Shown piece by piece: positions 1-9,942 of a stretch of 64,000 nucleotides of DNA. The translations under genes were made by a program, and so were the position numbers. Numbering within the stretch: the stretch's first letter is position 1; each line of letters starts with the position of its first letter. Source of the DNA: Symsagittifera roscoffensis (Eukaryota > Xenacoelomorpha > Acoela > Convolutidae); assembly GCF_963678635.1 (NCBI RefSeq), contig NC_087068.1, forward strand, positions 1,054,001 through 1,118,000, given 5' to 3'. The notes beneath the pieces were generated by a model. It saw nothing but the letters and a program-made list of their open reading frames with translations, made no database searches and had not been told where the DNA came from.

Positions 1-1006
1 ATACCCCAGGATTTTTTGTTTTACGTGCTATGGTACCCAATTTTCTTGCCACTTGTTCCATAAATTTTCCTAATTTCGGATTTATGGTGTTTTGGGGTCC
101 TTTAAATCGATCTTTTAGGAACACCAAGGGGGCTCTTTCTATTATTTGTTTTTCTTGTTGTGTAAGCCAACGAATTGGTTTTCTTGTTCTAATATTCGCT
201 ATATCATGTTGCGGGTTATCGGCGAGAAAAGACCGTTTAACTTTTTGTAAGTCATAGGGTATATTATTAAGTGGAAGATGCGCACCTATTGGGAATTTTT
301 TCAGCAGAGCTTGGTCGAACTCCTCGTCCTCGTCAGTGTCCGAAAGTGTCACCTGCTTCTTTTTCACTATTTCCATCTGGCTAGTTTTTGCTGGTCCTGG
401 AGTCTTACTTCGAACCGCTTGTGTAGATGGTCCCGCTGGTTCACAGGGAGGTTCGGGAAGATAGTTACTCTTGTAGACCACGCTCAGTTTGTCCTCACTA
501 TTGGTGTCCCTATTCCAAATTGCCTCGGGCGTGAGGGCAGACTTTTTGAGTATCTTTTTAACTAAACACGAAAGTTTTGTGTTTTCCCAAGAGAGATTAG
601 AGATTTTAGGTGTAGTGCAGATATTAGTTAAAGGTGTGTTTGGTTTACGCCCGTAGTGCGCTTCAAATGGTGTAATTTTTGTTGTTGCGTGTGGGGTAAT
701 ACGCAGTGTCTTGATCAATTCTGCCACACCTGACGCTATTTTGTACGGTGTGATATTTTTATCGATTTTCATAATAGCGAGACGAGTTTTTAAAGTTCTG
801 ATTAGTCTTTCTACCATGCCCAATGAGCGATGGTCGTCCACTGGAGCAAATATCAGCTTAATGTTTTTGCTTTTGCAATAGATCATAAATTTTTTAGCCC
901 GAAACCCTTGAGCTTGGTCACACCGGATATTCCTTGGTACACCGTGATTGACAATATGTGTTTGCATAAATTTTATGATCGTATCTGCCTTGTTATTTGC
1001 TACTAC
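1..1006 (-). pseudogene. T1 integrase catalytic core and C-terminal tail, open to window edge
   Basis: The minus-strand frame starting at 1006 has no stop for about 335 codons down to the window edge. It contains the second and third catalytic residues of the DDE triad, in RCDQAQGF and MVERLIRTLK, and the phrase FEAHYGRKPNT typical of Ty3 integrases. A charged tail follows, rich in Lys, Glu and Pro, including a DTDEDEEFDQ stretch. It lacks its own start because it is the downstream half of the broken integrase. The tail would continue outside the window. Confidence 0.85.
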
Positions 1007-2101
1007 TTGGGAATCGTGGGAATCTATCTACCCCAACTAGGATGTACACGTCTTTATTGTTTTCATCCGGTAGCGGTCCAGCGAAATCCAATTGGATTTC
1101 CTCGTTCGGTTCAACTACGGCGTCTAGGCTAGTGAAGTGTTTCTTACCGGATATTACCCGAAGGTTCTTACCTTTAGCGCGGCACTCCTTGCAACTCTGC
1201 GCTGATGTAACTATATCTCTATGGAGATATGGATACCAAATGTGCTTGGCAGCTTCCAGCATGCCGCCTTGTCCCGGGTGAGTTAGATGGATCGAATCTA
1301 GGATGATTTGCCTTAACTGCTTTGGTATTGCTACTCTGTCATCATAGAGTAAGACGTTGTTACGGACAGACAAACGGTCGCGCACATTGTAAAAGTAGGG
1401 TCCGTAGCAGGCTTTGATCTGATCCCACTTTTGTTGTCGTATCATATTGATCAGAGGCTGAAGGTTTCGATCACGTTTCGTGGCCGCCGCGATAAACTCC
1501 ATGTCTAGTGCTTTTCGTAGATTTTTTCGAAAGAGCGGTACATCTTCCTCCTCCATAGAGATGGCTTGGCATTCTGTCGGGTGATCTGGGGGGTCTTTTT
1601 GACATAATTGATCTGACTTTTTGTTAAACGTGAAACTATCTCTCGACGGGATTACTTGGTGTCTTACGTCGCTGAATGAGAGAGTTGATTGGCACGGTTC
1701 CTCCGAGATTTCTGTGAACGATGCAAAATTGGTAGGTGGAATTGTTACCGTCGTTTGTTGTCCACTGTGACATTTCCTCAGAATTCTTTTGAACGGGGGT
1801 AGTGACATTCCTGTTTGTAATTGTCGATTCATCTTGTTGGCAACTGGAGCGCTAGCTTGTGAGGTAAGATAAGGTTGGTGATACTGAAGATTATATGAGG
1901 TTTTTTCTTTATGTAATTCGTTTATTGAGGACTGGTTCAAAATGTTTGAGTTTGACAGAGAGTGACTGTTTTCTAGAGGTTGATCAATAACAGTGAAATA
2001 TGCTGCTTTTGCGTGCAAATTTGAGCGAGCAAAGTTTTCGTTCCGGTCGAGCTGTAACGTGCGTTGAACTCCGTTTGGATTTTCGATCATTTCAATGTTA
2101 G
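993..2101 (-). pseudogene. T1 linker and integrase N-terminal zinc-binding domain
   Basis: A long low-complexity linker between RNase H and integrase is followed by the integrase HHCC zinc-binding module: HLTHPGQGG, then WYPYLHRDI, then a CKEC pair. The first residue of the catalytic triad follows in QLDFAGPLPD. The frame then ends in a run of serines and a stop at 993-995. The true frame shifts near 1006-1012, so integrase is split into two frames by a small indel. The linker contains a LDRNENFA-like segment also seen in T4 (LNRNENVLE), supporting common descent. Confidence 0.85.
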
Positions 2102-2584
2102 CTATGGTGCTGTCTTAGAATTCAAGGCAAGAAATGAAATTATCAATAAGTTTTTGTCCCAATACGCGGGGGGTTGTGGTTTTCCTACCGGATGGCGCGA
2201 AATATAATCGATTAAGCCCATTTTGCTGCCGGAAAGATGTTTGATGTCAAAATCAAATGGGATGAGACGGTCAATCCATCTAGTTAGGCGACTTTGATAT
2301 GTTTTATTACTCCTATTGCTATGTAGAGCACTAACCAAAGCTTGGTGGTCAGTAATTAATGTAAAACGGCGGCCATACAGATAATATTTAAAATGATCAA
2401 TAGCCCATACTGCAACTAGAAGTTCCAACTCGTTTACTGAATATTTATTTTCGCATGCGTTTAGAAATCTGGACGCATATGCCACCGTAGCCCATCCGTC
2501 TGGAGTTTATTGTTCAAGAGCTGCTCCGATACCATCGCGGCTTGCGTCGCAGACTATTCTGGTCTCCCGGTTATTTACGAAGTG
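2102..2584 (-). pseudogene. T1 RNase H domain, interrupted
   Basis: This continues the gag-pol frame past TGA 2585-2587. The RNase H core starts at CDASRDGIGAALEQ, is broken by TAA at 2507-2509, and resumes with YASRFLN, NELELL and TDHQAL, carrying the acidic residues of the family. The T4 copy has sense codons at both stop positions, so both are mutations. The domain would degrade the RNA strand during reverse transcription. The frame is lost near 2105-2130, where the integrase frame takes over. Confidence 0.85.
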
Positions 2585-5263
2585 TCAATTTTCTGTGATA
2601 TTTTGCACCGCTGTAAGGATGGTTTGAAATGCCTCTTCATGTTTTTGTTCCCAAACGTAGTGGAATTTGGAAGAAGAAGATAAGAGTGGTCTCAATGGTC
2701 TACACAGTTGTGCCAAGTTTGGTATAAATTTATTTAGATGGTGGACCGATCCCATAAAACTTTTGAGTTGTTTGAAAGTTTTAGGGTGTTGTAGTTTTGA
2801 TATCGCATCGGTTTTCTTGTGCATTGGTTTTGTTCCGTAATCATTTATAATGAACCCCAGCCATTCAACTTCTTTACAGCCGAATTTACATTTATTTAGG
2901 GAAATAGCCATATTTTCTGGATCCAACTTGTCTAAGACCTTTTTCAATTTATCGATGTGTTGTTCTTTAGTTCCGTGGGATATAATCAGTATGTCGTCAA
3001 GAAAAGCGAATGTATCCTTCTCGTTGTTTAACGTTAGATCAATGGCCTTCTGGAATTCTGCGGGCATATCCGTGAGCCCATAAAATCCAGTCTGGAACTG
3101 ATAGGTTCCTGTTGCTTGCCCGCCAATTATACTAAAGTTACACTGCGTTTTAGTTTTATCGTCTAATTTCAGTTGACTATAAGCATAGCGAAGATCGATG
3201 GTAGAGAAATATGTTGTCCCTGGTTTACCATTACCTTCTTGAGCCGACTGGGCTACATTATCCAATAGTACGTCGATGTTTGGCATTTGATACTTGTTTT
3301 TAAGTATCGCTTTGTTAATTTGTTTTGAATCCATTGCTAGTTTTATTGAATGATCTTTCTTTACCGTTATTACGATTGGACTAATAAACTGCTTGTCACT
3401 ACAGTTATCCAGTTTCACAATATGGCCTTGGTCAATCAAAGATTTGAGTTTTTGTTCGACCTTCTCCTGAATGTGAATCGGAATTCTGCGCCCTTTCTGT
3501 TGTAGCGCCTTGAAGTCGTGTAGAAACTTTGTATGAACTTCGTGGTTTTTTGAGCATCCGATGCGTGTGCACAACCCCGGGTATGATGATTTTACCCAAT
3601 TTGTAATGACCGTGTCTGATTGTTCTGAGTCAGTTATATAATTGATTGACTTACCAGTTGGTTTTTCCTGTTGAAGATGGATCCCTAGTTGCAGTAGGAG
3701 ATTTCTTCCCAGGATGTTCGCCCGTTTGTCGTCAACCACGACAAATGGCGCGGTGTTGATCGTCCACCCTCCTGGCTCTATAGGGGCAATTAGCCTGCCG
3801 AACGCCGGGATTTTGTAACCATTATAGCAGACCATTCTATTAGCTTCGTCGTCTTGATTGATCTGAATGCGTCTGGCCCTTGGCACTGTTTTCTGTAATG
3901 TAACCGCTGTTTTATTGTTCACAAATGACGTTGAGGACCCGGTATCTGCAATGAAGGTAATATTATTATTCCCTATCTTAACTCGAATGAGGTGTCCTAT
4001 TAAGTCGTCCGTCGTTAGTTTTTCTGCCGTTTCTTCGTGAAAGTTCACAGCATTTACGCTGTTGTCATCTGGGTGGATGAGTTCCCATCCCGGAACGACA
4101 TCCCCTGCCTGGAGATAATCGACATACGCCGCTATATCTGTGTCCTGCATATTTAGTTCGGGATCTGTTTCTTCACTGATTGCATTAACGTTTGAGGAAT
4201 TACAGAGTCTGGCGTAGTGTCCTCTTTTCGTGCATTTATTGCAGATTTTGTCTTTAGCAGGACAATGTTGGAGGTGACCAGGTCCGAACGGATTACCGCA
4301 TTTAAAGCAAGATTGTTTTCTGTCTCTGTCCTGTCGTTGCGAGTTTCCCCGCTGTGGTTGTCCTCGACCCCTGTTGCTTCCTCGTTTATTATTGCGGTAC
4401 GCGTCCCCCCCTCGTCTTTGAATGAACCCAACTGGTTCTGATTTTATGCCCGTTTGTTGAGGAGAAATTGCTGATGATCCTTGCTTGCGTATTTGCAGTT
4501 GATTTTCCAAACCTTTTCCCCTGCGTATTGCATATTCAAACGCTTGGTCGGGGGTTTTCGTCTCGGCCAGTAGGTCTTTTTGTACCTCGTCATTTGTCAT
4601 GTTGGCTGTGAATAAATCTCTAACGATTTCAGTCTCCAGCGTGTTGTTATTGCAATTGGGACATTTGAAGTTACCCTTAATGACCAATTCCGTGAGGCCA
4701 CAGTGGAACTGCTCAAGAGTTTCCGTCTTGTTTTGCTTTCTTGTGAACGCCTCGTATCGGTCAAATGTAACGTTGCGGTCTTTAATAAAGAGATGTTCTA
4801 GTCCATTCCAGAATGCTCTCATTGATGTCTCCTGTATTTTTAGATCAGGGTAGTGTTGATTGAGACGTCTTTGTCCCTCGTTTCCAAGACTGAGGTAAAT
4901 ATAGCTTCTGACTTTTATGTCGGCTTCCTCCCATGGTATTCCGTCCACGGTGGGTCCCAAGTTATCCAATTGGGCACATTGGTTATCCCATTGGATTTTC
5001 TTCTCTTGTTTGCGTATGTTTCTGTCCCTGGTTTGTGATTGGGTTTCCCCCTCTATAGGGAGCTCATAACCAGGTTCATGCGGTTTACGCACAGCGGGTG
5101 GGTCTCGTAATAGCTTTTGCAAGTTTATTCCGTCTTTTGCGACGATTCCTAAGTAGAGCTGTTGGTTCCATTTCTCCCACTTGGTTGGAGGTTCCGCCGA
5201 GGCTTTTTGCCAAAATGGGGCGATACCTAGTGGGTTCTTGGTTGTGAATGCTAGCTGCGCCAT
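2585..5263 (-). CDS. T1 Gag-protease-reverse transcriptase fused ORF (892 codons)
   Basis: Gag (about residues 1-360) carries two zinc knuckles near residues 318-353: an atypical one of form CX2CX7HX3C (starting CFKCGNP) and a standard CX2CX4HX4C (CNKCTKRGHYARLC). A retropepsin active site, ADTGSS, follows near residue 436. Reverse transcriptase motifs are YAYSQL near residue 696 and the catalytic FLDD near 753. Gag, protease and RT share one frame, so no frameshift is needed between Gag and Pol. The start is chosen at the LTR/PBS junction because T4 starts in exactly the same place. The frame stops at TGA 2585-2587, but the same frame continues as RNase H, so the stop looks like a nonsense mutation rather than a natural end. 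The product would act in cytoplasmic virus-like particles. Confidence 0.9.
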   Translation of the reverse strand: MAQLAFTTKNPLGIAPFWQKASAEPPTKWEKWNQQLYLGIVAKDGINLQKLLRDPPAVRKPHEPGYELPIEGETQSQTRDRNIRKQEKKIQWDNQCAQLDNLGPTVDGIPWEEADIKVRSYIYLSLGNEGQRRLNQHYPDLKIQETSMRAFWNGLEHLFIKDRNVTFDRYEAFTRKQNKTETLEQFHCGLTELVIKGNFKCPNCNNNTLETEIVRDLFTANMTNDEVQKDLLAETKTPDQAFEYAIRRGKGLENQLQIRKQGSSAISPQQTGIKSEPVGFIQRRGGDAYRNNKRGSNRGRGQPQRGNSQRQDRDRKQSCFKCGNPFGPGHLQHCPAKDKICNKCTKRGHYARLCNSSNVNAISEETDPELNMQDTDIAAYVDYLQAGDVVPGWELIHPDDNSVNAVNFHEETAEKLTTDDLIGHLIRVKIGNNNITFIADTGSSTSFVNNKTAVTLQKTVPRARRIQINQDDEANRMVCYNGYKIPAFGRLIAPIEPGGWTINTAPFVVVDDKRANILGRNLLLQLGIHLQQEKPTGKSINYITDSEQSDTVITNWVKSSYPGLCTRIGCSKNHEVHTKFLHDFKALQQKGRRIPIHIQEKVEQKLKSLIDQGHIVKLDNCSDKQFISPIVITVKKDHSIKLAMDSKQINKAILKNKYQMPNIDVLLDNVAQSAQEGNGKPGTTYFSTIDLRYAYSQLKLDDKTKTQCNFSIIGGQATGTYQFQTGFYGLTDMPAEFQKAIDLTLNNEKDTFAFLDDILIISHGTKEQHIDKLKKVLDKLDPENMAISLNKCKFGCKEVEWLGFIINDYGTKPMHKKTDAISKLQHPKTFKQLKSFMGSVHHLNKFIPNLAQLCRPLRPLLSSSSKFHYVWEQKHEEAFQTILTAVQNITEN
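5245..5262 (-). promoter_or_regulatory. T1 primer-binding site, overlapping the gag start
   Basis: The 18 bases after the LTR read TGGCGCAGCTAGCATTCA on the minus strand. TGG is the complement of the universal tRNA 3' CCA end. The final A of the LTR plus the TG of this site make the ATG of gag, so the site is translated. The primer tRNA was not identified. The same arrangement occurs in T4. Confidence 0.65.
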
Positions 5264-5623
5264 GTTATACCGTCAACCGTTAGGTGAGGTATAATCTAGA
5301 ATCTATGTAATCAAAGTCTATGCTGTTCGCTAACTGAGAATAGAGAGTTAGAAAGGTTGAGAGAACAACTTTAATTCAGTTGATAAAGTTAAGTCTGATT
5401 CGAATCTGACCTCGAAATCATGAGAGAGACAGAGACTCATAAATAACTATTGAATATGGTGTTAGGTTTAATAGGTACTTAATTTAGATCAGACATCTAT
5501 TTGATTACGTTTACATAATGTTACATAAGTATATATGGTTAACGTTTAGGCTAAGAACGATCTATGTAATGTTTTAGGTAGACGGAGTTCTAATCGGTAT
5601 CCAGTATATCCGTACGGATAACA
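5263..5623 (-). repeat. T1 5' LTR (361 bp)
   Basis: Read on the minus strand it begins TGTTATCCGTACGGATA and ends GGTATAACA, giving the TG...CA ends expected of an LTR. A primer-binding-like TGGCGC sequence follows with no spacer. A perfect 14-bp palindrome, TATCCGTACGGATA, sits at LTR positions 4-17. The right boundary is inferred from the TG start and its resemblance to the TGTCATAC start of the T4 LTR, because no second LTR is available for comparison. Confidence 0.7.
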
Positions 5624-6116
5624 CTCAGATTAAAAACGGAAAAGGATGACCGATAAAGAGTCTAAAGAGTCTAAGTAATTTAGAGTTTGAGTTGATTCAT
5701 TATCCGAACCGCGTTACAGTAATTCGCAAAGTATTAGATCGGATATGTTCAATATGTTCAAAGATAAAACATTAAGACTATTAAAAAGGAATAAAGGTAT
5801 TATCAGCAGCTAGCCACCCAAATTTCACGACAAACTCTGCCAATGGCCAGCCGAATTCTTGGAGGAGACCAGTGTTCATACTGCCTATAAACGAGTTTTC
5901 GTCAGTATCTGCAACATCGGGGGAAGCGAAGGGCAGAACGCAGAAAAATACCACTAAGATATTAGCGTTTTGAGCATTTTCGAGCCAAACATCAGATATA
6001 TCAGAGCCAGCAGCAGTAAAACCAAAGAAAACATCATAGCAACAGGTGAGGAATTCAGTCAGGAGGACTGAAAGATAACAAAATAATCCCAACAGAGGAA
6101 TGTAACAGAAGATTTC

Positions 6117-6368
6117 ATGGTGACCACCACGCAGCCGAAAACAGTAAGAAACACTAGAGCTTCGAATCGGAGTAGGCAGACTAAATTCTTCGGCAGCCCA
6201 CTACGACACGCGATTCATCAACTCAATGAAGACTTACTATCAGTATCACCGGGTGAATTCTTAACTCATATTCAATCCACAAGCTCAAACCTTATTCCAG
6301 TTTCTCCAGGAGTATTATCAGCAAGCCCACCGAAATCTCCAAAAAAGTCAAGAAAGAAGAAAACTTGA
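6117..6368 (+). pseudogene. T2 integrase C-terminal tail fragment (83 codons)
   Basis: The segment RASNRSRQTKFFGSPLRHAI matches the style of the T4 Pol end (SSRQTKNKEPKRFGDPIKHS) and the T3 end (SSRKRATITKFGGVM). The position is also equivalent, a short way upstream of the polypurine tract. It ends in a basic run, KSPKKSRKKKT. The ATG at 6117 is probably internal to a longer lost polyprotein. No enzymatic domain remains. Confidence 0.6.
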
Positions 6369-6437
6369 GTGAAAGTTTGTTGACGAAAATTTGAGTATTG
6401 TTTAATGTATTTTAACCATGAGGGTTTGAAAATTTTT

Positions 6438-6447
6438 AGGGGGGAAG
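6438..6447 (+). promoter_or_regulatory. T2 polypurine tract
   Basis: AGGGGGGAAG lies directly before TGTCATACGG, the LTR start. This is the expected plus-strand primer position of an LTR element. Confidence 0.75.
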
Positions 6448-6559
6448 TGTCATACGGCGTAGTATCCGTATTTCAAGGTCACCCTTTATACAAAAAAGCT
6501 AAGCTACAACTTTTAGTTAAGAGCTGTCAGCATTAGTGAGTCGTTCACGGCTGGCCTAG
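6448..6559 (+). repeat. T2 3' LTR, truncated
   Basis: It starts TGTCATAC exactly like the T4 LTR. It has an inverted repeat near its start (ATACGG, 8-base loop, CCGTAT). The rest of the LTR is cut where sequence shared with the E-A 3' LTR begins at 6560. Confidence 0.6.
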
Positions 6560-7158
6560 ACAAGAGGAACCGGACAAGAATATGATGTTCGCCAAATACC
6601 AACGTTCATCATCCATCCTTTAAATTGCAGAAAGATAATTCTAAAAACCCCAGAAGAAATATGATGTTCGCCAGAAACCAACGTCCATCATCCATCCTTC
6701 GAATTGCAGAAGAACTATTCTAAAAAACTCTGTAAAACCCGGATATGTGGAACCTGATCTAAACTATATTTTATGATTGGATAAATTGAATATTTTACCA
6801 CTGTAAAGTATTTAATATTAACCAATCATAATCCATCTAACTAACAACCCACTTATTTGTAAGTGCTGAAATTACTTGTAATTTCAGCACCAGAGAGATT
6901 TGAATTTAACTTAGAAATTAGTTGTCTCTCCAAGAGAACTTCAGCAGCCGCAATAAACCAGTATACCCTAGATCTATTGAGCCTAGCAGAGACTAGTTAA
7001 ACACCCTGAGACTAGAAATTATAAGAGTAAGATTAGGATCGGTATTAGACTAAGAAGTTGCACGAATCTATCCGGCCGAAAAAAAAGATAGCGTGACGAG
7101 CAGACGGTGTACCCTATCCGAAATTACTCTATGAGTTAACCACATCGGTTCTAACTCA
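6560..7158 (+). repeat. E-A 5' LTR
   Basis: Sequence from 6560 to 7158 recurs at 24995-25512. The well-conserved core, shared also with 49601 and 52755, begins TGGAACCTGATC at 6748 and ends CTAACTCA at 7158, two bases before a primer-binding-like TGGTGCGACC. The upstream part (6560-6747) contains an imperfect duplication of a segment with GATGTTCGCCA and ATCATCCATCC (about 6580 and 6664) that the 3' LTR lacks. The exact left end is unresolved. A hairpin-like GCTGAAATTAC / GTAATTTCAGC lies at about 6864-6891. Confidence 0.7.
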
Positions 7159-7160
7159 TC

Positions 7161-7178
7161 TGGTGCGACCATAAGTCT
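7161..7178 (+). promoter_or_regulatory. E-A primer-binding site
   Basis: TGGTGCGACCATAAGTCT starts two bases after the LTR, with TCTCGAAT just beyond that resembles the complement of a tRNA T-loop. It is identical in the copies at 50013 and 53167. The tRNA species was not identified. Confidence 0.7.
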
Positions 7179-8403
7179 CGAATAAGACCATAATAGCTTC
7201 GAACTAACCAAAAATAGATTAGAACTTAGACAAAACATTTTCAAAATGTTATACGATAAAAATTTAATCGAAATGTCTCTACGACTCAATAGATCAGAGC
7301 CGATATTCCAAACAATAATAGAACTACCCGGAATTGGAAGAAGACCTCGAACAAGGACGACATACGACAAAGTAGAAACTTACCATTTAGTTTTATGATT
7401 GTACGGCAAAAGCCAACACAAACTTTTGTATTTAGAATCTTATTAGCAATAAATTTAGATTTTCATTTGCAAACATAAAATTTTGAAGTCAATCTTCATG
7501 ATCATATCAGGCGCTAAACAAAATTTTTAATGTACAATAACGATTGATAAAAAGATCTCAGATCGTTTTCTTAATTTCTGCAGTCTTATATAAATCATAT
7601 TTGAAAAATATTTATTGAAAATGAAAATAAAAATTAGTAGCATGACAATAAATTGTTAGTAATCATAAATCATCTGTTGTCCCAGCTTCATCATCTAAAC
7701 ATAACAGCAATCATAAGCTCACTAATATCATTAAAATACTAAACCTTTTTCTTAAATAAACTTAAACCATTTTAAACTTAAATTAGCTTAATTTTAAAAT
7801 CAGATCATCAAGGCTTATCCTTGGATCTTAATTAATTTTCTATTTCACTAAATTTAAAACCTGATCATCAAGGCCTATCCTTGGATCAAAAAGAAAAATT
7901 TGGTTCTCCCCCACCCACTTAGCAAGTGTCTAACGACCTCAAACGTCGATTCACTATCCAACCCTTCCAAAAGACCCAAGATTAATAGAAATTTTTAAAT
8001 AAAACTAACCATTAAAATTAAGATAAACAGTGAAGAACTTCGGTTATTCATCCTTCACTTGAACCCTCCTCTTACCAGACCCAGGATAGATCTTAGACTT
8101 AGTAAGTTTAAAATAGTATCTAACGAACTACTTGCGTTCTACTTATACCTGAACCTTGTGGATCGATTTACTATTCTCCAACCCTTGAACACAATCACTA
8201 CCCCTAAGTAAGATTAAGTAAGTTAACACCTTAGCTTAGACTAGCCACGAGAAAGTAAAAAATCATTCTTCGGAATCGATATACTTTTCTCTCCAACCCT
8301 AAATAAAAAGACCCAGGTTAAGCTAACCAAAAAATCGTAAGGACTAACAGTCTAAGAAAATAGAAATACCTAACAACTTTTTGCATCCCTCATCCTAAAC
8401 CTT
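7179..8403 (+). promoter_or_regulatory. E-A long untranslated leader with repeated hairpins
   Basis: There is no credible ORF in about 1.2 kb between the primer site and ORF1. Two near-identical hairpins (7803-7827 and 7863-7887) have stem CAAGG/CCTTG, then a GATC/GATC extension with a two-base bulge. Further on, four degenerate modules (about 7936, 8034, 8120 and 8257) each begin with a small hairpin and continue into a pyrimidine-rich CCAACCCTT-like stretch; three of them then carry AGACCCAGG or a near match. Two of the hairpins have a TTCG loop (AACTTCGGTT, ATTCTTCGGAAT). All are conserved in E-B and, where present, in the 50011-50948 copy. Packaging, dimerisation or internal initiation are possible roles, all inferred. 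Confidence 0.6.
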
Positions 8404-8873
8404 ATGTCATTCAAAAATCTAGGAAACAAGCAAACAATCGTTTTACACAACTGTGAAATAGATAACAAAAATACGATCTTGTAATCACACCTCATATACA
8501 AACAGTTGGATACATTAGAACAAAACGACAAACAATAAAAAGAAAAATTATAAACAAACAAAGACAAATCACACAAAAAAGATTTTCAAAAAATAGAAAC
8601 GCATTTTCTGAATCAGAAGCCAGCAGTTTAGATGAACGCTACAAATTAAAAGAATCAATTGATAAAAGTTGTCCCTTTCACGATCAATTATTTTTTTCCG
8701 ATTCAGAAACAACTTCAAATTCATCAAAAAGAGGAACAAGAGGAAAAAGAAGAATAAAAAAGCAATACAAACACAAACCAGTACACCTGTATAACTGGAA
8801 TCAACCATTTACACACATTGATAGCTATATATCAACAGTCATCAAACGAAAAAATGAGCCACACTCACAGTGA
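8404..8873 (+). pseudogene. E-A ORF1: basic protein upstream of gag, frameshifted
   Basis: ATG at 8404 corresponds to the intact 153-codon ORF of E-B (54408-54869). In E-A a run of A's near 8467 has five bases where E-B has six, which breaks the frame early. The end, TGA at 8871-8873, overlaps the start of the gag frame (ATG 8854) by 20 bases. The protein is rich in Lys, Arg, Asn and Ser. I do not recognise a family; a nucleic-acid-binding role is only suggested by charge. Confidence 0.6.
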
Positions 8874-9942
8874 CGATAGTCCAGATGACGAAGAGGTTTA
8901 CCCCTTCCTCATAGATTCACCCGATCATAGAGGGCAACATGGTTTTTGCAAGAATTTACTCGTAAATTTGTTTGAACCCGGAATCAGTCCATGCAAAGCA
9001 GAATTCCCAGATGTAAAAATCAAAAGACAAATTATTGAACATTATTTGAAAGATATATGTAACTTAACACAACAATATGGAATCTACACCATAGAATTCA
9101 GCACACCAAATACGAATCATCATAAATATGTAATTTAAACAGATGATCTTGAATTAGAATTTTCAAAAGTATTCCTAGAATATATCAAAAGCATACAATA
9201 TCATAATTCACAAAGAGCAAACTCTATATTCACTAATGAAGTTTTTGCAATAATATATACCTATATCTCTATATTAGAAAAAACAGAATTTCAAAATATC
9301 TCACCAACTGAAATATCCAAACATACAAAAGTACGAAATGAAAATGCATTATTTTCAACTTTTTTACATATAATCAAAGAAAATTTCACTAAAGATGATG
9401 TTTCACAACACACTAAACATGACTTACAAAAAATTTTGGCATGGTTTATAATAGATTATTTCACACATAAGTTAGACTTAATTTCACAAGCAAGAAAAAA
9501 TGTCAGACCACAAAATTCAAATGATGACACTGCCATTACAGAACAATCAGACTACGTTTGGGACCCTGAATGGTCTCATCCTTTATTTATAACTATCCCA
9601 CAATCTATCTCAAGTCAAGCAATAAGTACAATATCTTATCACAGAGATTATGTAAAAGTAATACCATTAACCATTGATGCAACACCATTAAACTACAATA
9701 CATTTTTACCTGATACACAAAATATTAGTTTAAATTCGACCGTCATACACAATGAAAACCTTAATGGAACTAGAAATCTTACACAACAAGATATTCAAAC
9801 ACCATCACACTTCATAAATGAAGAAATTGTCCAAACAACAACAACTACACAACAAAGTATTTCACCAATAAACCCAAATTTAACAACACCAAGAAATACA
9901 AAATACTTCACTGGCACAAGTAACCTTACAATCAACCGTTAA
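8854..9942 (+). pseudogene. E-A Gag N-terminal region
   Basis: One frame is open from ATG 8854 to 9942 except for TAA at 9136-9138, where E-B has CAA. It begins MSHTHSDDSPDDEE, an acidic start, followed by a mostly helical-looking segment and then a Gln/Thr/Asn-rich stretch. The frame is lost near 9900 by an indel relative to E-B. The start is set by the first ATG in frame, overlapping the end of ORF1. It would be the matrix-like part of Gag, judged by position only. Confidence 0.6.

Larger units (their letters stand above)
1..5623 (-). mobile_element. T1: Ty3/gypsy-type LTR retrotransposon, left part cut by window edge
   Basis: On the minus strand the order is LTR, primer-binding site, Gag with two zinc knuckles, aspartic protease, reverse transcriptase, RNase H and integrase. 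Integrase after RNase H is the Ty3/gypsy (Metaviridae) order. Gag and Pol form one fused reading frame. Lesions seen: TGA at 2585-2587, TAA at 2507-2509, a frameshift near 2105-2130 and a frameshift near 1006-1012. The 3' LTR lies beyond the left edge, so insertion age and target duplication cannot be judged. The element directly abuts the plus-strand remnant T2 at 5624, which suggests it landed inside T2. Confidence 0.9.
5624..6559 (+). mobile_element. T2: 3' remnant of a plus-strand Ty3-type element
   Basis: Between T1 and the E-A LTR lies the end of another T-family element: the last codons of its integrase tail (6117-6368), a polypurine tract and the first about 112 bases of a 3' LTR. The part from 5624 to 6116 is degraded; I see only short coding-like runs in it. 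Its 5' portion is missing, consistent with T1 having inserted into it, with E-A inserting into its LTR. Confidence 0.6.

Noticed and set aside
7068-7370. Minus-strand ORF repeated at 49836-50141 and 52990-53295
   Set aside because: It lies across the LTR end and primer-binding site of E elements, so it recurs because the LTR recurs. No domain.
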